A DNA stretch of 40,877 bases. It comes from Actinomycetota bacterium (GTDB taxonomy: Bacteria; Actinomycetota; Acidimicrobiia; Acidimicrobiales; CADCSY01). Below, piece by piece: positions 1 to 9,927 of the stretch. The stretch is from assembly GCA_019347915.1 (NCBI GenBank), contig JAHWKL010000009.1:1-40877 (forward strand), read 5' to 3'. Under the pieces are notes generated by a model that was not told the DNA's origin, ran no database searches, and saw only the letters and a list, made by a program, of their open reading frames with translations. Position 1 is the first letter of the stretch. Each line of letters begins with the position of its first letter. Position numbers and translations under genes: made by a program.

Positions 1-16
1 GGGCACACTGGTGCCC

Positions 17-1456
<1,440 letters not shown>

Positions 1457-1462
1457 GGCCTG

Positions 1463-1482
1463 GGCGCCGGGCTCTGGGCGCC
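1463..1482. terminator. possible bidirectional hairpin between convergent genes
   Basis: Two GGCGCC blocks (1463-1468 and 1477-1482) can pair across an 8-nt loop in the 37-nt gap between the convergent ahcY and yczE-like genes. There is no T-tract on either strand, so this is only a plausible terminator. Confidence 0.3.
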
Positions 1483-1493
1483 GACGGACGGGC

Positions 1494-2111
1494 TCACACC
1501 GGTGCCGTGGGCACGGCCGCGGGAGCGGGCAGGCGCAGCCGCTCCAGGAAGAACTGCACGAGCGGTCCGATGGAGACGGCGATGGCCAGCGTTCCCAGGC
1601 CCACGCTGCCGCCCAGCAGCCATCCGGCGCCGAGCGCGCCGGCCTCGATGGCGGTGCGGACCAGGCGCACCGACGGGCCCCGGGCGGCGAGCCCGGTCAT
1701 GAGACCGTCGCGGGGCCCCGGCCCCAAGCCGGCGCCGATGTACAGCCCGGACCCGAGGCTGAGCGCCACCACGCCGGCGGGCATGAGCGCCCAGCGCACG
1801 GCCGTCCAGTCCACCTCGGGGATGATGGCGAGCGTCAGGTCGATCACCACGCCGATGACGACGGCGTTGGCGACGGTGCCCACACCGGGCCGTTGACGCA
1901 GCGGGACCCACAGGGCCAGCACGGCCACGCCCACGAGGATGGTCACCGTGCCCAGTGGCACGCCCGTCCGCTCGGAGAGACCCTGGTGCAGCACGTCCCA
2001 GGGGGCCAGGCCGAGCTCGCTGCGGACCATGCAGGCGATCCCCACGCCCATGACGGCCAAGCCGATGAAGAGCCGGATCAGGCGGTGGCGCAGATCGGCA
2101 CGGGGAGCCAT
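1494..2111 (-). CDS. YczE/YitT-like integral membrane protein
   Basis: A 205-aa polytopic membrane protein resembling the YczE family (COG2364). It has about five hydrophobic helices, the conserved early segment GLAPWDVLHQGL (residues about 29-40), and a later GLGPGPRDGLMTG segment, both typical of the family. The biochemical function is unknown; some relatives lie beside regulators or lipopeptide clusters. The frame stays open upstream to 2171, but ATG at 2111 is preferred. It begins the hydrophobic protein, and TACCCT lies 6 nt upstream on the same strand, consistent with a leaderless transcript. Upstream lies the repeat locus at 2141-2458. Confidence 0.8.
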   Translation of the reverse strand: MAPRADLRHRLIRLFIGLAVMGVGIACMVRSELGLAPWDVLHQGLSERTGVPLGTVTILVGVAVLALWVPLRQRPGVGTVANAVVIGVVIDLTLAIIPEVDWTAVRWALMPAGVVALSLGSGLYIGAGLGPGPRDGLMTGLAARGPSVRLVRTAIEAGALGAGWLLGGSVGLGTLAIAVSIGPLVQFFLERLRLPAPAAVPTAPV

Positions 2112-2117
2112 CCGGCG

Positions 2118-2123
2118 AGGGTA
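2118..2123 (-). promoter_or_regulatory. -10 element, leaderless spacing, yczE-like gene
   Basis: Read on the minus strand this is TACCCT, a TAnnnT -10 element, separated by 6 nt from the ATG at 2111. Transcription would start at or next to the start codon. No clear -35 is visible. Confidence 0.5.
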
Positions 2124-2140
2124 ACGGCGTTGTACTTTTC

Positions 2141-2458
2141 GCCGGCGATAATCCGCCGGCGCCCGTTGCACGGAGCTGGACCAGCGTCTGCTGCTGCTCC
2201 GCCTGGCGGACTCCGCAGCGTCGCCAGCGGCGATAATCCGCCGGCGCCCGTTGGCACGGAGCTGGACCAGCGGCGTCTGCTGCTCCGCCTGGCGGCTCCG
2301 CAGCGTTGCTAGGCGATAATCCGCCGGCGCCCCGTCCGGCCGCCGGCGCAGCCGGCTTGGCCGGGCGGAACGGAGGTGAGCGCCGCCGGAGGCGGCACCC
2401 CGTCTTTCGGCGAGCGAAGCGAGCCTGTGCCTTCCCGGCGAGCGAAGCGAGCCTGTGC
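2141..2458. repeat. mosaic intergenic hairpin repeat, locus 1
   Basis: This stretch holds no convincing gene and is built of repeated modules. (a) Hairpins with GC arms around a fixed ATAATC loop start at 2141, 2227 and about 2312. (b) GGAGCTGGACCAG follows the first two. (c) A GCTGCTCCGCC...GCAGC stem occurs at 2193-2219 and 2279-2304. (d) A module of about 65 nt lies at 2334-2398 and contains a GCCGCC-GGA-GGCGGC hairpin. (e) CGGCGAGCGAAGCGAGCC followed by TGTGC occurs twice, at 2408-2430 and 2436-2458, the last copy reaching the stop codon of the next gene. The same modules recur in reverse complement at 20469-20779. Confidence 0.85.
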
Positions 2459-2652
2459 TAGTTGACGTGCTGCGAGGTCGTGGCTGTGCGCCCGTCCACG
2501 CTGCTGGGCGTGTTCGCCGTGCTGAAGGCCAGGTTCAGGATGAGGGCGGTGGCGATCACGGTCAGGACGACCACTGCCACCACCGCCTGGCGGACCGTTG
2601 CCGGCGCCGGCTCTTCGCTGTGGTCGGCGACGGATGGTTCGGGCGAGCTCAT
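2458..2652 (-). CDS. small single-pass membrane protein
   Basis: A 64-aa protein starting MSSPEPS. It has an acidic, Pro-rich N-terminus (about 20 residues), one strong hydrophobic helix at about residues 23-46, and a polar Ser/Thr-rich tail. I do not recognise it; no catalytic motif is visible. The minus-strand frame is open far upstream, but that part reads as antisense of comF, and the ATG at 2652 follows a TAACCT -10-like hexamer by 8 nt. It is divergent from comF, and its stop codon lies at the edge of the repeat locus. A real small gene is likely; the function is unknown. Confidence 0.6.
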   Translation of the reverse strand: MSSPEPSVADHSEEPAPATVRQAVVAVVVLTVIATALILNLAFSTANTPSSVDGRTATTSQHVN

Positions 2653-2660
2653 GGCCGGCG

Positions 2661-2666
2661 AGGTTA
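2661..2666 (-). promoter_or_regulatory. -10 element for small membrane protein gene
   Basis: Minus-strand TAACCT lies 8 nt before the ATG at 2652, giving a leaderless or nearly leaderless transcript. Confidence 0.4.
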
Positions 2667-2707
2667 CGCCCAACCGCTCGATCTCCGAAACCGCCGCCTC
2701 GAGATCC

Positions 2708-2797
2708 CTTCTGGCGGTGAGACCGGTGCGGGAGCCACCCCGCTTCCGCCGCCAGAAGCGAGGTGGTGCGAGGCGGTGCGAGGTGGGGCGAGGCGGC
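2708..2797. repeat. inverted repeat and 10-bp tandem repeats upstream of comF
   Basis: CTTCTGGCGG at 2708-2717 is the exact reverse complement of CCGCCAGAAG at 2749-2758, giving a 10-bp stem with a 31-nt loop. It is followed directly by four near-identical 10-bp units (GCGAGGTGGT-like) at 2758-2797. Both sit between the divergent small membrane protein gene and comF. Confidence 0.7.
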
Positions 2798-2802
2798 TCA
2801 GG

Positions 2803-3451
2803 GTGTCGCAGGTGCTGCCTAGGGTGGGCCAGGTGCTGCTGGGCCCACGCTGCTCGCTGTGCGGTGCCGAGGGGCGGGTCCTGTGCCCGCCCTGCGCCGG
2901 CGAGCTGCTGCCGGCGCCGGCGCTCGAACCACCCGCAGGCGTCGACGTCTGCCTGGCGTTGCTGGCCTACGCCGGCGCCGGCCGGGAGCTCGTCGCCCGC
3001 CTGAAGTACCGCAACCGCCGGGCCGTGCTCCCCGGGCTGGCCGCCGCCATGGCATCGCTCGTTCCCGACCCGGCGGCGCTCGACGTCGTCACGTGGGTAC
3101 CGACCACGCCGGCCAGGCGGCGCCAGCGGGGCTTCGACCAGAGCGAGTTGATCGCCCGGGCCGTTGCCCGCCGCCTGCGCCGGCCCTGCGCCCGCCTGCT
3201 CGGGCGCGACCAGGGCCCACCCCAGACCGGGGGGGGGCCTGCTCGAGCGCCGCTGCGGCCCCGTGCTGCGGGCCTGGCGGCCGGTGCCGCCGCGGGTCCT
3301 GCTGGTCGACGACGTCGTGACCACCGGGTCCACCGCCACCGTCGCCGCCGACGCGCTGCGCCGGGCCGGCGCCTCCTCGGTCACCCTCCTCGTGGCGGCC
3401 AGCACGCCCCGCCGATCGCCGGCGCCGACGCCCGGCGTCCGTGCCTCCTAG
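2803..3451 (+). pseudogene. comF: ComF-family phosphoribosyltransferase, frameshifted
   Basis: ComF-type protein associated with DNA uptake in other bacteria. The first reading frame gives an N-terminal zinc module (CSLCG...CPPC), the LKYRNRR segment, and the PTTPARRRQRGFDQSELIA region. The second frame, from about 3238, gives the PRPP-binding loop VLLVDDVVTTGST and the ComF C-terminus. The frames change within a run of nine Gs (3229-3237); removing one G restores a single ORF of normal length (about 215 aa). GTG starts at 2803, 2812, 2824 and 2833 are all possible. This could be a true disrupted gene, a slippery phase-variable tract, or a homopolymer sequencing error. Confidence 0.8.
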
Positions 3452-3454
3452 GAT
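3449..3454 (+). promoter_or_regulatory. -10 element ahead of structured RNA
   Basis: TAGGAT overlaps the comF stop codon and would start transcription near 3461, at the first bases of the structured segment ahead of hpf. No clear -35. Confidence 0.45.
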
Positions 3455-3460
3455 GCAGGT

Positions 3461-3620
3461 GTTGCGTACGGGTCTGTGGTTGCAAGTCGATGCCAGTCGC
3501 AGGCGAAACGACCCACGTAAGGCGACCTGTGGTCGCCGAGCATGGTGCGGCTTAGAGGTAAGCCCTGCCGTACGACGGGCCGGTCGTCGGCCCGGGTGCG
3601 AGAAGGAGCCAAGCACGCCG
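3461..3620 (+). ncRNA. structured RNA upstream of hpf, candidate raiA motif
   Basis: This gap of about 300 nt between comF and hpf has no convincing gene but folds strongly. CGTACGG (3465-3471) pairs with CCGTACG (3568-3574), closing a multibranch domain. Inside are GTCG/CGAC (3486-3489/3509-3512) over GCC/GGC, a 7-bp stem GGCGACC/GGTCGCC (3521-3527/3531-3537), and GGCTTA-GAGG-TAAGCC (3549-3564). After the closing stem come CGGGCCG/CGGCCCG (3576-3582/3588-3594) and GTGC/GCAC (3596-3599/3613-3616). The raiA-motif RNA family is known to lie upstream of raiA/hpf genes in Firmicutes and Actinobacteria, so position and branched fold suggest that class. I could not compare it with the covariance model. 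Confidence 0.5.
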
Positions 3621-3757
3621 TCACCGGCGCTGTCGGGCCACCACGGTGGTTGCCGGCGCCGGGGCGTGCCACCTCCTCGGCAGGCGAGTGTGGGGTCAAA
3701 GACCAGGTCAGCCGTGCGCAGCACCATCCACCGCCCGCCCAGGGAGGAGCACTGTCC

Positions 3758-4357
3758 GTGGACGTCACCGTGAGCAGCCGCAACGTCGATCTCACCGAGG
3801 CCCTGCGGGGTGCCGCCGAGGAGAAGATCGGCCGCCTCGACCGGTACCTCGATGGCATGGAACGGGCCGAGGTCCACTTCTTCGAGGAGCGCAACCCGCG
3901 CATCACCGACAAGGACGTGTGCGAGGTCACCATGAGCGGCCACGGGCACCACGTGCGGGCCAAGGTGGCGGCTTCCGACCCCTTCGCCGCCGTCGATGCC
4001 GCCGTCAGCAAGCTCGAGCACCAGCTGCACAAGCTGAAGACCAAGCTCGTCAGTCGGAGCCATCCCCGCCGCCGGGCAGAGCCTCCGGCTGCTGCGCTGG
4101 CCGGGCCCCTTGCCGGCAGCGATCTTCCGCTCCTCCCACCGGAGCACGAGCCTGCGCCCTCCGAGGAGGAAGGCGGCCTCCGCATCGTCAAGTCCAAGCG
4201 GTTCACGATGAAGCCCATGACGCCCGAGGAGGCCGTGTTGCAGATGGAGCTCCTCGGCCACTCCTTCTACTTCTTCTCCAACGCCGAGACGGGGCGCTGC
4301 GCGGTGGTGTACTGGCGCGCTGCCGGCGACGTGGGGCTGATCGACGAAGCGGGATAG
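3758..4357 (+). CDS. hpf: long-form ribosome hibernation promoting factor
   Basis: A 199-aa long HPF/RaiA protein, which binds the 30S subunit in starved cells and promotes inactive 100S dimers. The N-terminal domain (residues 1 to about 100) has the family beta-alpha pattern with ERNPRI and an acidic/basic helix. A Pro/Glu-rich linker follows. The C-terminal dimerisation domain (about 140-199) carries the conserved [20 protein letters not shown] run and [10 protein letters not shown]. The start is GTG 3758, preceded 9 nt upstream by a GGAGG ribosome site; the upstream frame to 3542 runs through the structured RNA and is not coding. It lies directly ahead of secA, as in other actinobacteria. 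Confidence 0.92.
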   Translation: MDVTVSSRNVDLTEALRGAAEEKIGRLDRYLDGMERAEVHFFEERNPRITDKDVCEVTMSGHGHHVRAKVAASDPFAAVDAAVSKLEHQLHKLKTKLVSRSHPRRRAEPPAAALAGPLAGSDLPLLPPEHEPAPSEEEGGLRIVKSKRFTMKPMTPEEAVLQMELLGHSFYFFSNAETGRCAVVYWRAAGDVGLIDEAG

Positions 4358-4388
4358 CCCGCCACCCGAACCTCCGGGGCCAGACCCC

Positions 4389-4394
4389 TACACT
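4389..4394 (+). promoter_or_regulatory. -10 element, leaderless spacing, secA
   Basis: TACACT lies 7 nt before the secA ATG at 4402 in the 44-nt hpf-secA gap. This predicts a secA transcript beginning at its start codon, in addition to any readthrough from hpf. Confidence 0.5.
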
Positions 4395-4401
4395 TGCTCG
4401 G

Positions 4402-7116
4402 ATGGGCGTCCTGGACCGCATCCTTCGTGCTGGTGAAGGACGGAAGTTCAAGGCCATCGCCGGTCTGGTGCCGGAGATCAACGCTCTCGAGGCGGAGGTC
4501 GCCGCCCTCAGTGACGAGGCGCTGACCGGAAAGACCGGCGAGTTCCGCCAGCGGCTGGCCAACGGCGAGGACCTCGACGACCTGTTGATCGAGGCGTTCG
4601 CCGTCGTCCGAGAAGCGGCCAAGCGCACCATCGGCCAGCGGCACTTCGACGTCCAGCTCATGGGCGGTGCCGCGCTCCACTTCGGCTGGGTGGCGGAGAT
4701 GAAGACCGGCGAGGGCAAGACGCTCGTCTCGACCCTCCCGGTGTACCTCAACGCCCTGGCCGGCAAGGGCGTGCACGTCATCACCGTGAACGACTACCTG
4801 GCCCGCTTCCACGCCGAGTGGATGGGGCGCATCTACCAGCGGCTGGGCATGTCGGTGGGCCTGGTCATCCCCCAGATCCGGGGCAGCGAGGAGAAGCGCC
4901 GCCACTACGCCTGCGACGTCACCTACGGGATCAACAACGAGTTCGGCTTCGACTACCTCCGCGACAACATGGCCATGAGCACCGCGGCCAAGGTCCAGCG
5001 GGGGCACTCCTACGCCATCGTCGACGAGATCGACTCCATCCTCATCGACGAGGCTCGCACGCCCCTGATCATCAGCGGCCGGGTCTCCGACGCAGCCAAC
5101 CTCTACTACAAGTTCGCCAGCATCGCCCGCGGCCTCCAGCGTGACGTCGACTACGACGTCGACGAGGAGAAGCGCCACGTGGCCCCCTTCGACGAGGGGA
5201 TCGAGAGGGTCGAGAAGGCCCTGGGGGTGGAGAACCTCTATGACGAGCTGTCCCAGAACCTCGTGCACCAGCTCCAGGTGGCACTGAAGGCCAAGGAGCT
5301 CTACAAGCGGGACAAGGACTACATCGTCGCCGACGGCGAGGTGAAGATCGTCGACGAGTTCACCGGGCGCATCCTCGACGGCCGCCGCTGGTCGGAGGGG
5401 CTCCACCAGGCGGTGGAGGCCAAGGAGGGGGTGAAGATCAAGGAGGAGAACCAGACCCTGGCGACCATCACCCTCCAGAACTACTTCCGGCTCTACGACA
5501 AGCTGGCCGGCATGACCGGGACGGCGGTCACCGAGGCGGCGGAGTTCGCCAGCACCTACGGCTTGGCCGTGGTGCCCATCCCCACCAACGAGCCGGTCAT
5601 CCGCCAGGACCTGGCCGACCTCATCTACAAGACCGAACAGGCCAAGTTCGACGCGGTCGTCGCCGACCTCGCCGAACGCTATGAGCGGGGCCAGCCGGTC
5701 CTGGTCGGCACCGTGTCGGTCGAGAAGTCGGAGTTGCTCGACACGCTGCTGACCCGACGGGGGATCCCCCACGAGATCCTCAATGCCAAGCAGCACGCCC
5801 GCGAGGCGGAGATCGTCTCCCAGGCGGGCCGGCTCCACTCCGTCACGGTGGCCACCAATATGGCGGGCCGGGGTGTCGACATCATCCTCGGCGGCAACCC
5901 CGAGGGCCTGGCCGGGCGCCAGGTGCGGGCCGAGGGCCTCGATCCCGAGTCCGACGAGGGCCGGGCCCGCTACGAACGCCTGCTCGAGGGGTTCAAGACC
6001 GAGTGTGGGGCCGAGGGCGACAAGGTCTGCCAGCTGGGTGGCCTCTACGTGCTGGGCACCGAGCGCCACGAGAGCCGGCGCATCGACAACCAGCTGCGGG
6101 GTCGCTCCGGGCGCCAGGGCGATCCCGGCGAGAGCCGCTTCTACCTCTCGCTCGAGGATGACCTCATGCGCCTGTTCGCCACCGGCGCCATGAACTGGGT
6201 GATGGGCCGGGCGCTTCCCGACGACGTGCCCATCGAGGCCAAGATGGTCACCAAGGCCATCGAACGGGCGCAGAACACCGTCGAGGCCCGCAACGCCGAG
6301 ATCCGCAAGAACGTGCTGAAGTACGACGAGGTCATGAACGAGCAGCGCAAGGTCATCTACCGGCGCCGCAACCAGATCCTGGAAGGGCACGACCTGCGCG
6401 ACGAGGCGCTCGAGAGTCTGCGCACCGCCCTCGAAGGCACCGTCCGCACCGCCTGCCTGTCCCCCGAGCCAGAGGAATGGGACCTCGAGGGCCTGGTGGC
6501 CCAGCTCCACGAGTACTACCCCACCCGTTTCACCCCCGCTGACCTGGCTCGCAGCGAGGTGGCCGAGGAGATCGTCGAGGCGGTGGTCGCCGAGGCCATC
6601 GACTACTACGAGGCCCGAGAGGCCGAGTTCGGCGACAACATGCGGGATATCGAGCGCCAGGTGATGCTGCGGGTCATCGACACCCGCTGGCGCGAGCACC
6701 TCTACGAGATGGACTACCTCCAAGAGGGGATCCACCTGCGGGCCATGGGGCAGAAGGACCCGCTGATCGAGTGGCAGCGGGAGGGCTTCGCCATGTTCTC
6801 GGCCATGGTCGACTCCATCGCCGAGGACTTCGTCAAGTACGTCATGCACCTCCAGGTGGTCCGCCAGGAGACCACCCCGGCCGACGAGGTGCGCAACGTC
6901 GAGTACTCGGCGCCCGAGGACCCGACCCAGGGCAGCAAGGGCCTGCGCGCCGCCGCCACCGCCGAGGCCGTGGCGGCCGGGGAGGCGCCGCCACCGGAGG
7001 CCCGCCAGCCGGAGCAGAACAAGCCGCTGGTGAAGTCGGCTGAGCAGAAGGTGGGCCGCAACGAGCCCTGCTTCTGCGGCAGCGAGCGCAAGTTCAAGCA
7101 CTGCCACGGCCGCTGA
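4402..7116 (+). CDS. secA: preprotein translocase ATPase SecA
   Basis: The motor of the Sec pathway, pushing preproteins through SecYEG at the inner face of the membrane. The protein is 904 aa, normal for SecA1. The N-terminus is [15 protein letters not shown]. Walker A is TGEGKT near residue 100, the DEAD-type [16 protein letters not shown] segment near 208, and the preprotein cross-linking and second helicase domains follow, with [13 protein letters not shown] and the arginine finger in [12 protein letters not shown]. The C-terminal zinc-binding SecB-type tail ([13 protein letters not shown]) is complete. prfB begins 7 nt after the stop. Confidence 0.98.
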   Translation: MGVLDRILRAGEGRKFKAIAGLVPEINALEAEVAALSDEALTGKTGEFRQRLANGEDLDDLLIEAFAVVREAAKRTIGQRHFDVQLMGGAALHFGWVAEMKTGEGKTLVSTLPVYLNALAGKGVHVITVNDYLARFHAEWMGRIYQRLGMSVGLVIPQIRGSEEKRRHYACDVTYGINNEFGFDYLRDNMAMSTAAKVQRGHSYAIVDEIDSILIDEARTPLIISGRVSDAANLYYKFASIARGLQRDVDYDVDEEKRHVAPFDEGIERVEKALGVENLYDELSQNLVHQLQVALKAKELYKRDKDYIVADGEVKIVDEFTGRILDGRRWSEGLHQAVEAKEGVKIKEENQTLATITLQNYFRLYDKLAGMTGTAVTEAAEFASTYGLAVVPIPTNEPVIRQDLADLIYKTEQAKFDAVVADLAERYERGQPVLVGTVSVEKSELLDTLLTRRGIPHEILNAKQHAREAEIVSQAGRLHSVTVATNMAGRGVDIILGGNPEGLAGRQVRAEGLDPESDEGRARYERLLEGFKTECGAEGDKVCQLGGLYVLGTERHESRRIDNQLRGRSGRQGDPGESRFYLSLEDDLMRLFATGAMNWVMGRALPDDVPIEAKMVTKAIERAQNTVEARNAEIRKNVLKYDEVMNEQRKVIYRRRNQILEGHDLRDEALESLRTALEGTVRTACLSPEPEEWDLEGLVAQLHEYYPTRFTPADLARSEVAEEIVEAVVAEAIDYYEAREAEFGDNMRDIERQVMLRVIDTRWREHLYEMDYLQEGIHLRAMGQKDPLIEWQREGFAMFSAMVDSIAEDFVKYVMHLQVVRQETTPADEVRNVEYSAPEDPTQGSKGLRAAATAEAVAAGEAPPPEARQPEQNKPLVKSAEQKVGRNEPCFCGSERKFKHCHGR

Positions 7117-7122
7117 TCGTTC

Positions 7123-8238
7123 GTGCGCGACTTCTCCGAGGAGCTCACCGTGCTGGCCAAGCGCGTCTCCGAGGCCGAGGTGTACCTCGACATCGGTGCC
7201 GGTCGCCAGCGGCTGCGGGAGCTGGAGGTCGAGGCCAGCCGTCCCGACCTCTGGGACGATCGCGAGCACGCCCAAAAGGTCACGACCGACATGGAGCACA
7301 TCCGCCGCGACGTCGAGACCTTCGACCGCCTGGCTGCTGACCTCGACGACGCCGTGACCCTCGACCAGCTGGCTCGGGAGGAGAGTGACGAATCGGTGGA
7401 GGCCGAGGTGGCCGCCGCCCTCGGCGACCTCGGACGCCGGCTCGACGAGCTGGAGCTTCGCTCGCTGTTCGGTGGTGAGCACGACGAGCGAGACGCCATC
7501 TGCGAGATCCACGCCGGCGAGGGCGGTACCGACGCCCAGGACTGGGCCGAGATGCTGCTGCGGATGTACCTGCGCTGGGCCGAGCGTCGCGGGCTCACCA
7601 CCGAGATCGACGAGGCGTCCGAGGGCAAGGAAGCCGGGCTGCTGTCGGCCACCTTGCTGCTCAAGGGGCGCTTCGCCTACGGGTGGCTGCGGGGGGAGCA
7701 GGGCGTCCACCGGCTGGTGCGGATCTCGCCGTTCGACGCCGCCGCCCGGCGCCAGACGAGCTTCGCCTCGATCGACGTCACGCCGTTCATCGAGGACTCC
7801 TCGGGGGAGGTGCAGATCGACGAGAAGGACCTGCGCATCGACACGTACCGCTCCTCGGGGGCGGGGGGCCAGCACGTGAACGTGACCGACTCCGCCGTGC
7901 GCATCACCCACCTGCCCACGGGCATCACCACCTCGTGCCAGAACCAGCGCAGCCAGCACCAGAACAAGGCCCGGGCCCTGCAGATCCTCAGTGCCAAGCT
8001 GGCCGATCGGCAGCGCGAGGAGCGTGTGCGGGAGCTGGAGGCGATCTCCGGCTCGTCGTCACAGGCGGCGATGGGCAACCAGATCCGTTCGTACGTCCTG
8101 GCGCCCTACCAGCTGGTGAAGGACCTGCGCACCGGCCACGAGACCGGCAGCGTGGAGGCGGTCCTGGATGGCGACCTCGACGCCTTGATGGAGGCCTTCC
8201 TGCGGTGGGAGCGGGCCGGCGGTGGCGCCGGAAGCTAG
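7123..8238 (+). CDS. prfB: peptide chain release factor 2
   Basis: RF2, which recognises UGA and UAA and triggers peptide release. The 371-aa protein carries the RF2 recognition tripeptide SPF (in [10 protein letters not shown]) and the catalytic GGQ near residue 249 ([10 protein letters not shown]). The start is GTG at 7123, 7 nt after secA. There is no in-frame UGA near codon 26, so the autoregulatory frameshift known from E. coli prfB is absent. It precedes ftsEX, a common actinobacterial arrangement. Confidence 0.97.
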   Translation: MRDFSEELTVLAKRVSEAEVYLDIGAGRQRLRELEVEASRPDLWDDREHAQKVTTDMEHIRRDVETFDRLAADLDDAVTLDQLAREESDESVEAEVAAALGDLGRRLDELELRSLFGGEHDERDAICEIHAGEGGTDAQDWAEMLLRMYLRWAERRGLTTEIDEASEGKEAGLLSATLLLKGRFAYGWLRGEQGVHRLVRISPFDAAARRQTSFASIDVTPFIEDSSGEVQIDEKDLRIDTYRSSGAGGQHVNVTDSAVRITHLPTGITTSCQNQRSQHQNKARALQILSAKLADRQREERVRELEAISGSSSQAAMGNQIRSYVLAPYQLVKDLRTGHETGSVEAVLDGDLDALMEAFLRWERAGGGAGS

Positions 8239-8257
8239 CCCGGTCCCGCCCGCCTGG

Positions 8258-8263
8258 TACCCT
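8258..8263 (+). promoter_or_regulatory. -10 element upstream of ftsE
   Basis: TACCCT lies 33 nt before the ftsE GTG at 8297, in the prfB-ftsE gap, predicting a start near 8270 and a short leader containing GAGG about 8 nt before the start codon. Confidence 0.4.
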
Positions 8264-8296
8264 TTTCACTCACCCGCGCTCCAGCGAGGTCCTCCG

Positions 8297-8974
8297 GTGA
8301 TCAAGCTCGAAAATGTCACCAAACGGTACAAGAGCGACGTCGTCGCTCTGCGTGACGTCAACGTCGACATCAACAAGGGCGAGTTCGTCTTCATGGTGGG
8401 CCCCTCGGGTTCGGGAAAGTCGACGTTCATCCGCCTCCTGCTCAAGGAGGAGGACCCGGACGAGGGGAAGATCTGGGTGGCGGGCAAGGACATCGCCAAG
8501 CTGAGCCCGTGGAAGGTGCCCTTCCTGCGCCGCAACATCGGGTGCATCTTCCAGGACTTCAAGCTCCTGCCGAGTCGCACCGTCTACGAGAATGTGGCCT
8601 TCGCCCTCGAGGTCATCGGCCGCCCCCGGCACGTGATCAACTCCCAGGTCCCCGCCATCCTCGAGCTGGTGGGCCTGGGCAAGAAGTTCAAGAACCTGCC
8701 CCATGAGCTCTCCGGCGGTGAGCAGCAGCGGGTCTCCATCGCCCGGGCCTTCGTCAACCGCCCGCTGATCCTGCTGGCCGACGAGCCCACCGGCAACCTC
8801 GACCCCACCACGTCGGTGGGCATCATGCGCCTGCTCGATCGCATCAACCGCACCGGCACGACCGTGGTCATGGCGACCCACGACCAGAGCATCGTCGACA
8901 CCATGCGCCGGCGGGTGGTCGAGCTCGACCGGGGGACCGTCGTGCGCGACCAGTCGAGGGGCGTCTACGCCTGA
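8297..8974 (+). CDS. ftsE: cell division ATP-binding protein FtsE
   Basis: ATPase of the FtsEX complex, which acts at the division septum to switch on cell-wall hydrolases. The 225-aa protein has Walker [10 protein letters not shown] (about residues 36-44), signature [10 protein letters not shown], Walker [14 protein letters not shown] and the H-loop in MATHD. The start is GTG 8297 ([11 protein letters not shown], the usual FtsE N-terminus); the upstream extension to 8222 overlaps prfB and is not FtsE-like. The stop overlaps the ftsX ATG by one base (TGATG), implying translational coupling. Confidence 0.97.
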   Translation: MIKLENVTKRYKSDVVALRDVNVDINKGEFVFMVGPSGSGKSTFIRLLLKEEDPDEGKIWVAGKDIAKLSPWKVPFLRRNIGCIFQDFKLLPSRTVYENVAFALEVIGRPRHVINSQVPAILELVGLGKKFKNLPHELSGGEQQRVSIARAFVNRPLILLADEPTGNLDPTTSVGIMRLLDRINRTGTTVVMATHDQSIVDTMRRRVVELDRGTVVRDQSRGVYA

Positions 8975-9861
8975 TGGGCGGAAAGCTGGCGTACGCCCTG
9001 CGGGAGACCGTGCAGAACCTGCGGCGCAACCTCGTCCTCACCGGCGCGTCGATGATGACCGTCGCCGTGTCGCTGTCACTGGTCGGGGCGTCGTTCCTCC
9101 TCGGGTACGGCGTCGACAACGTCACCCAGCGGTGGCAGGGCGGCATCGAGTTCGAGATCTTCCTCAACGAGGCCGTCACTCCTGAGCAGCGTGATCGGAT
9201 CCAGCGGGAGCTCGAAGTCAACCCGGACGTCGCCCGAGCCGAGTTCGTCTCCCAGGAACAGCAGTTCGAGCTGTTCAAGGTGCTGTTCGCCGACCAGCCC
9301 GAGTACCTCGAGACCGTGACCGCCGAGGTGCTCCCACCATCGTTCCGGGTGGAGCCCAGCATCGCCGACGCCGACGTGATCAAGGCCCTGGGCGACCGCT
9401 TCGAGGCCGAGCCGGGGGTCAAGACGGTGGTGTTCGCCGAAGAGACGGTGCGGACCCTGCTGCGAGTCTCGGGCATCACCCAGAGCGTGATCTTCACGGT
9501 GGCGGCCGTGCTCCTCTTCGCCGCCGCCCTGCTGATCTTCAACACCATCCGTACCGCCATCTTCGCCCGCCGGCGGGAGATCGAGGTCATGAAGCTGGTG
9601 GGCGCCACCAACTGGTTCATCCGGGTGCCGTTCATGCTCGAGGGCCTGCTGCAGGGGCTGGCCGGCGCATCGGTGGCCTTCGGCATCGTCTACCTGGTGC
9701 GCAACGCCGCCCAGGACGCCATCCGGGGAGTACCGCTGTTCGACGGCTTCGTGGTGGTGAGCTCCCAGGTCGCCACCACCGGCGTGCTCACCATCCTGTT
9801 GGGCGCCGGCATCGGCGCCATCGGCGCCGGCGTGGCCGTCACCAAGTTCCTCGACGTCTAG
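8974..9861 (+). CDS. ftsX: cell division protein FtsX
   Basis: Membrane subunit of FtsEX. The 295-aa protein has a short cytoplasmic start, TM1 at about residues 22-45, an extracytoplasmic domain of about 120 residues that in other bacteria binds a coiled-coil hydrolase or activator, and then three C-terminal helices, with the family motif RRREIEVMKLVGAT between TM2 and TM3. It is coupled to ftsE by a 1-nt overlap. The next gene encodes a secreted coiled-coil M23 protein, the expected kind of partner. Confidence 0.96.
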   Translation: MGGKLAYALRETVQNLRRNLVLTGASMMTVAVSLSLVGASFLLGYGVDNVTQRWQGGIEFEIFLNEAVTPEQRDRIQRELEVNPDVARAEFVSQEQQFELFKVLFADQPEYLETVTAEVLPPSFRVEPSIADADVIKALGDRFEAEPGVKTVVFAEETVRTLLRVSGITQSVIFTVAAVLLFAAALLIFNTIRTAIFARRREIEVMKLVGATNWFIRVPFMLEGLLQGLAGASVAFGIVYLVRNAAQDAIRGVPLFDGFVVVSSQVATTGVLTILLGAGIGAIGAGVAVTKFLDV

Positions 9862-9914
9862 TCGGAGGCCGCCGCACCGGTCTCGGCCGCGTGACGGTTG
9901 GCCGCTGGTGTTCG

Positions 9915-9920
9915 TAGAGT
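9915..9920 (+). promoter_or_regulatory. -10 element, leaderless spacing, M23 peptidase gene
   Basis: TAGAGT lies 7 nt before GTG 9928, giving the M23 gene its own promoter and supporting that start codon. Confidence 0.5.
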
Positions 9921-9927
9921 GCGCCGG

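Noticed and set aside
2141-2458. CRISPR array
   Set aside because: Units are palindromic modules of different types and spacing with no constant-length unique spacers and no cas genes.
3542-3757. Upstream coding extension of hpf
   Set aside because: It would translate the structured RNA segment; the GTG at 3758 has a good ribosome site and begins the conserved HPF domain.
7123-7210. Programmed frameshift in prfB
   Set aside because: The frame is continuous from GTG 7123 through GGQ; no in-frame UGA occurs near codon 26.
4267-7959. Minus-strand open frame of 1230 codons opposite secA and prfB
   Set aside because: It is the antisense shadow of two unmistakable genes in GC-rich DNA; its composition (Leu/Gly/Val/His-rich, no domains) shows no independent protein character.
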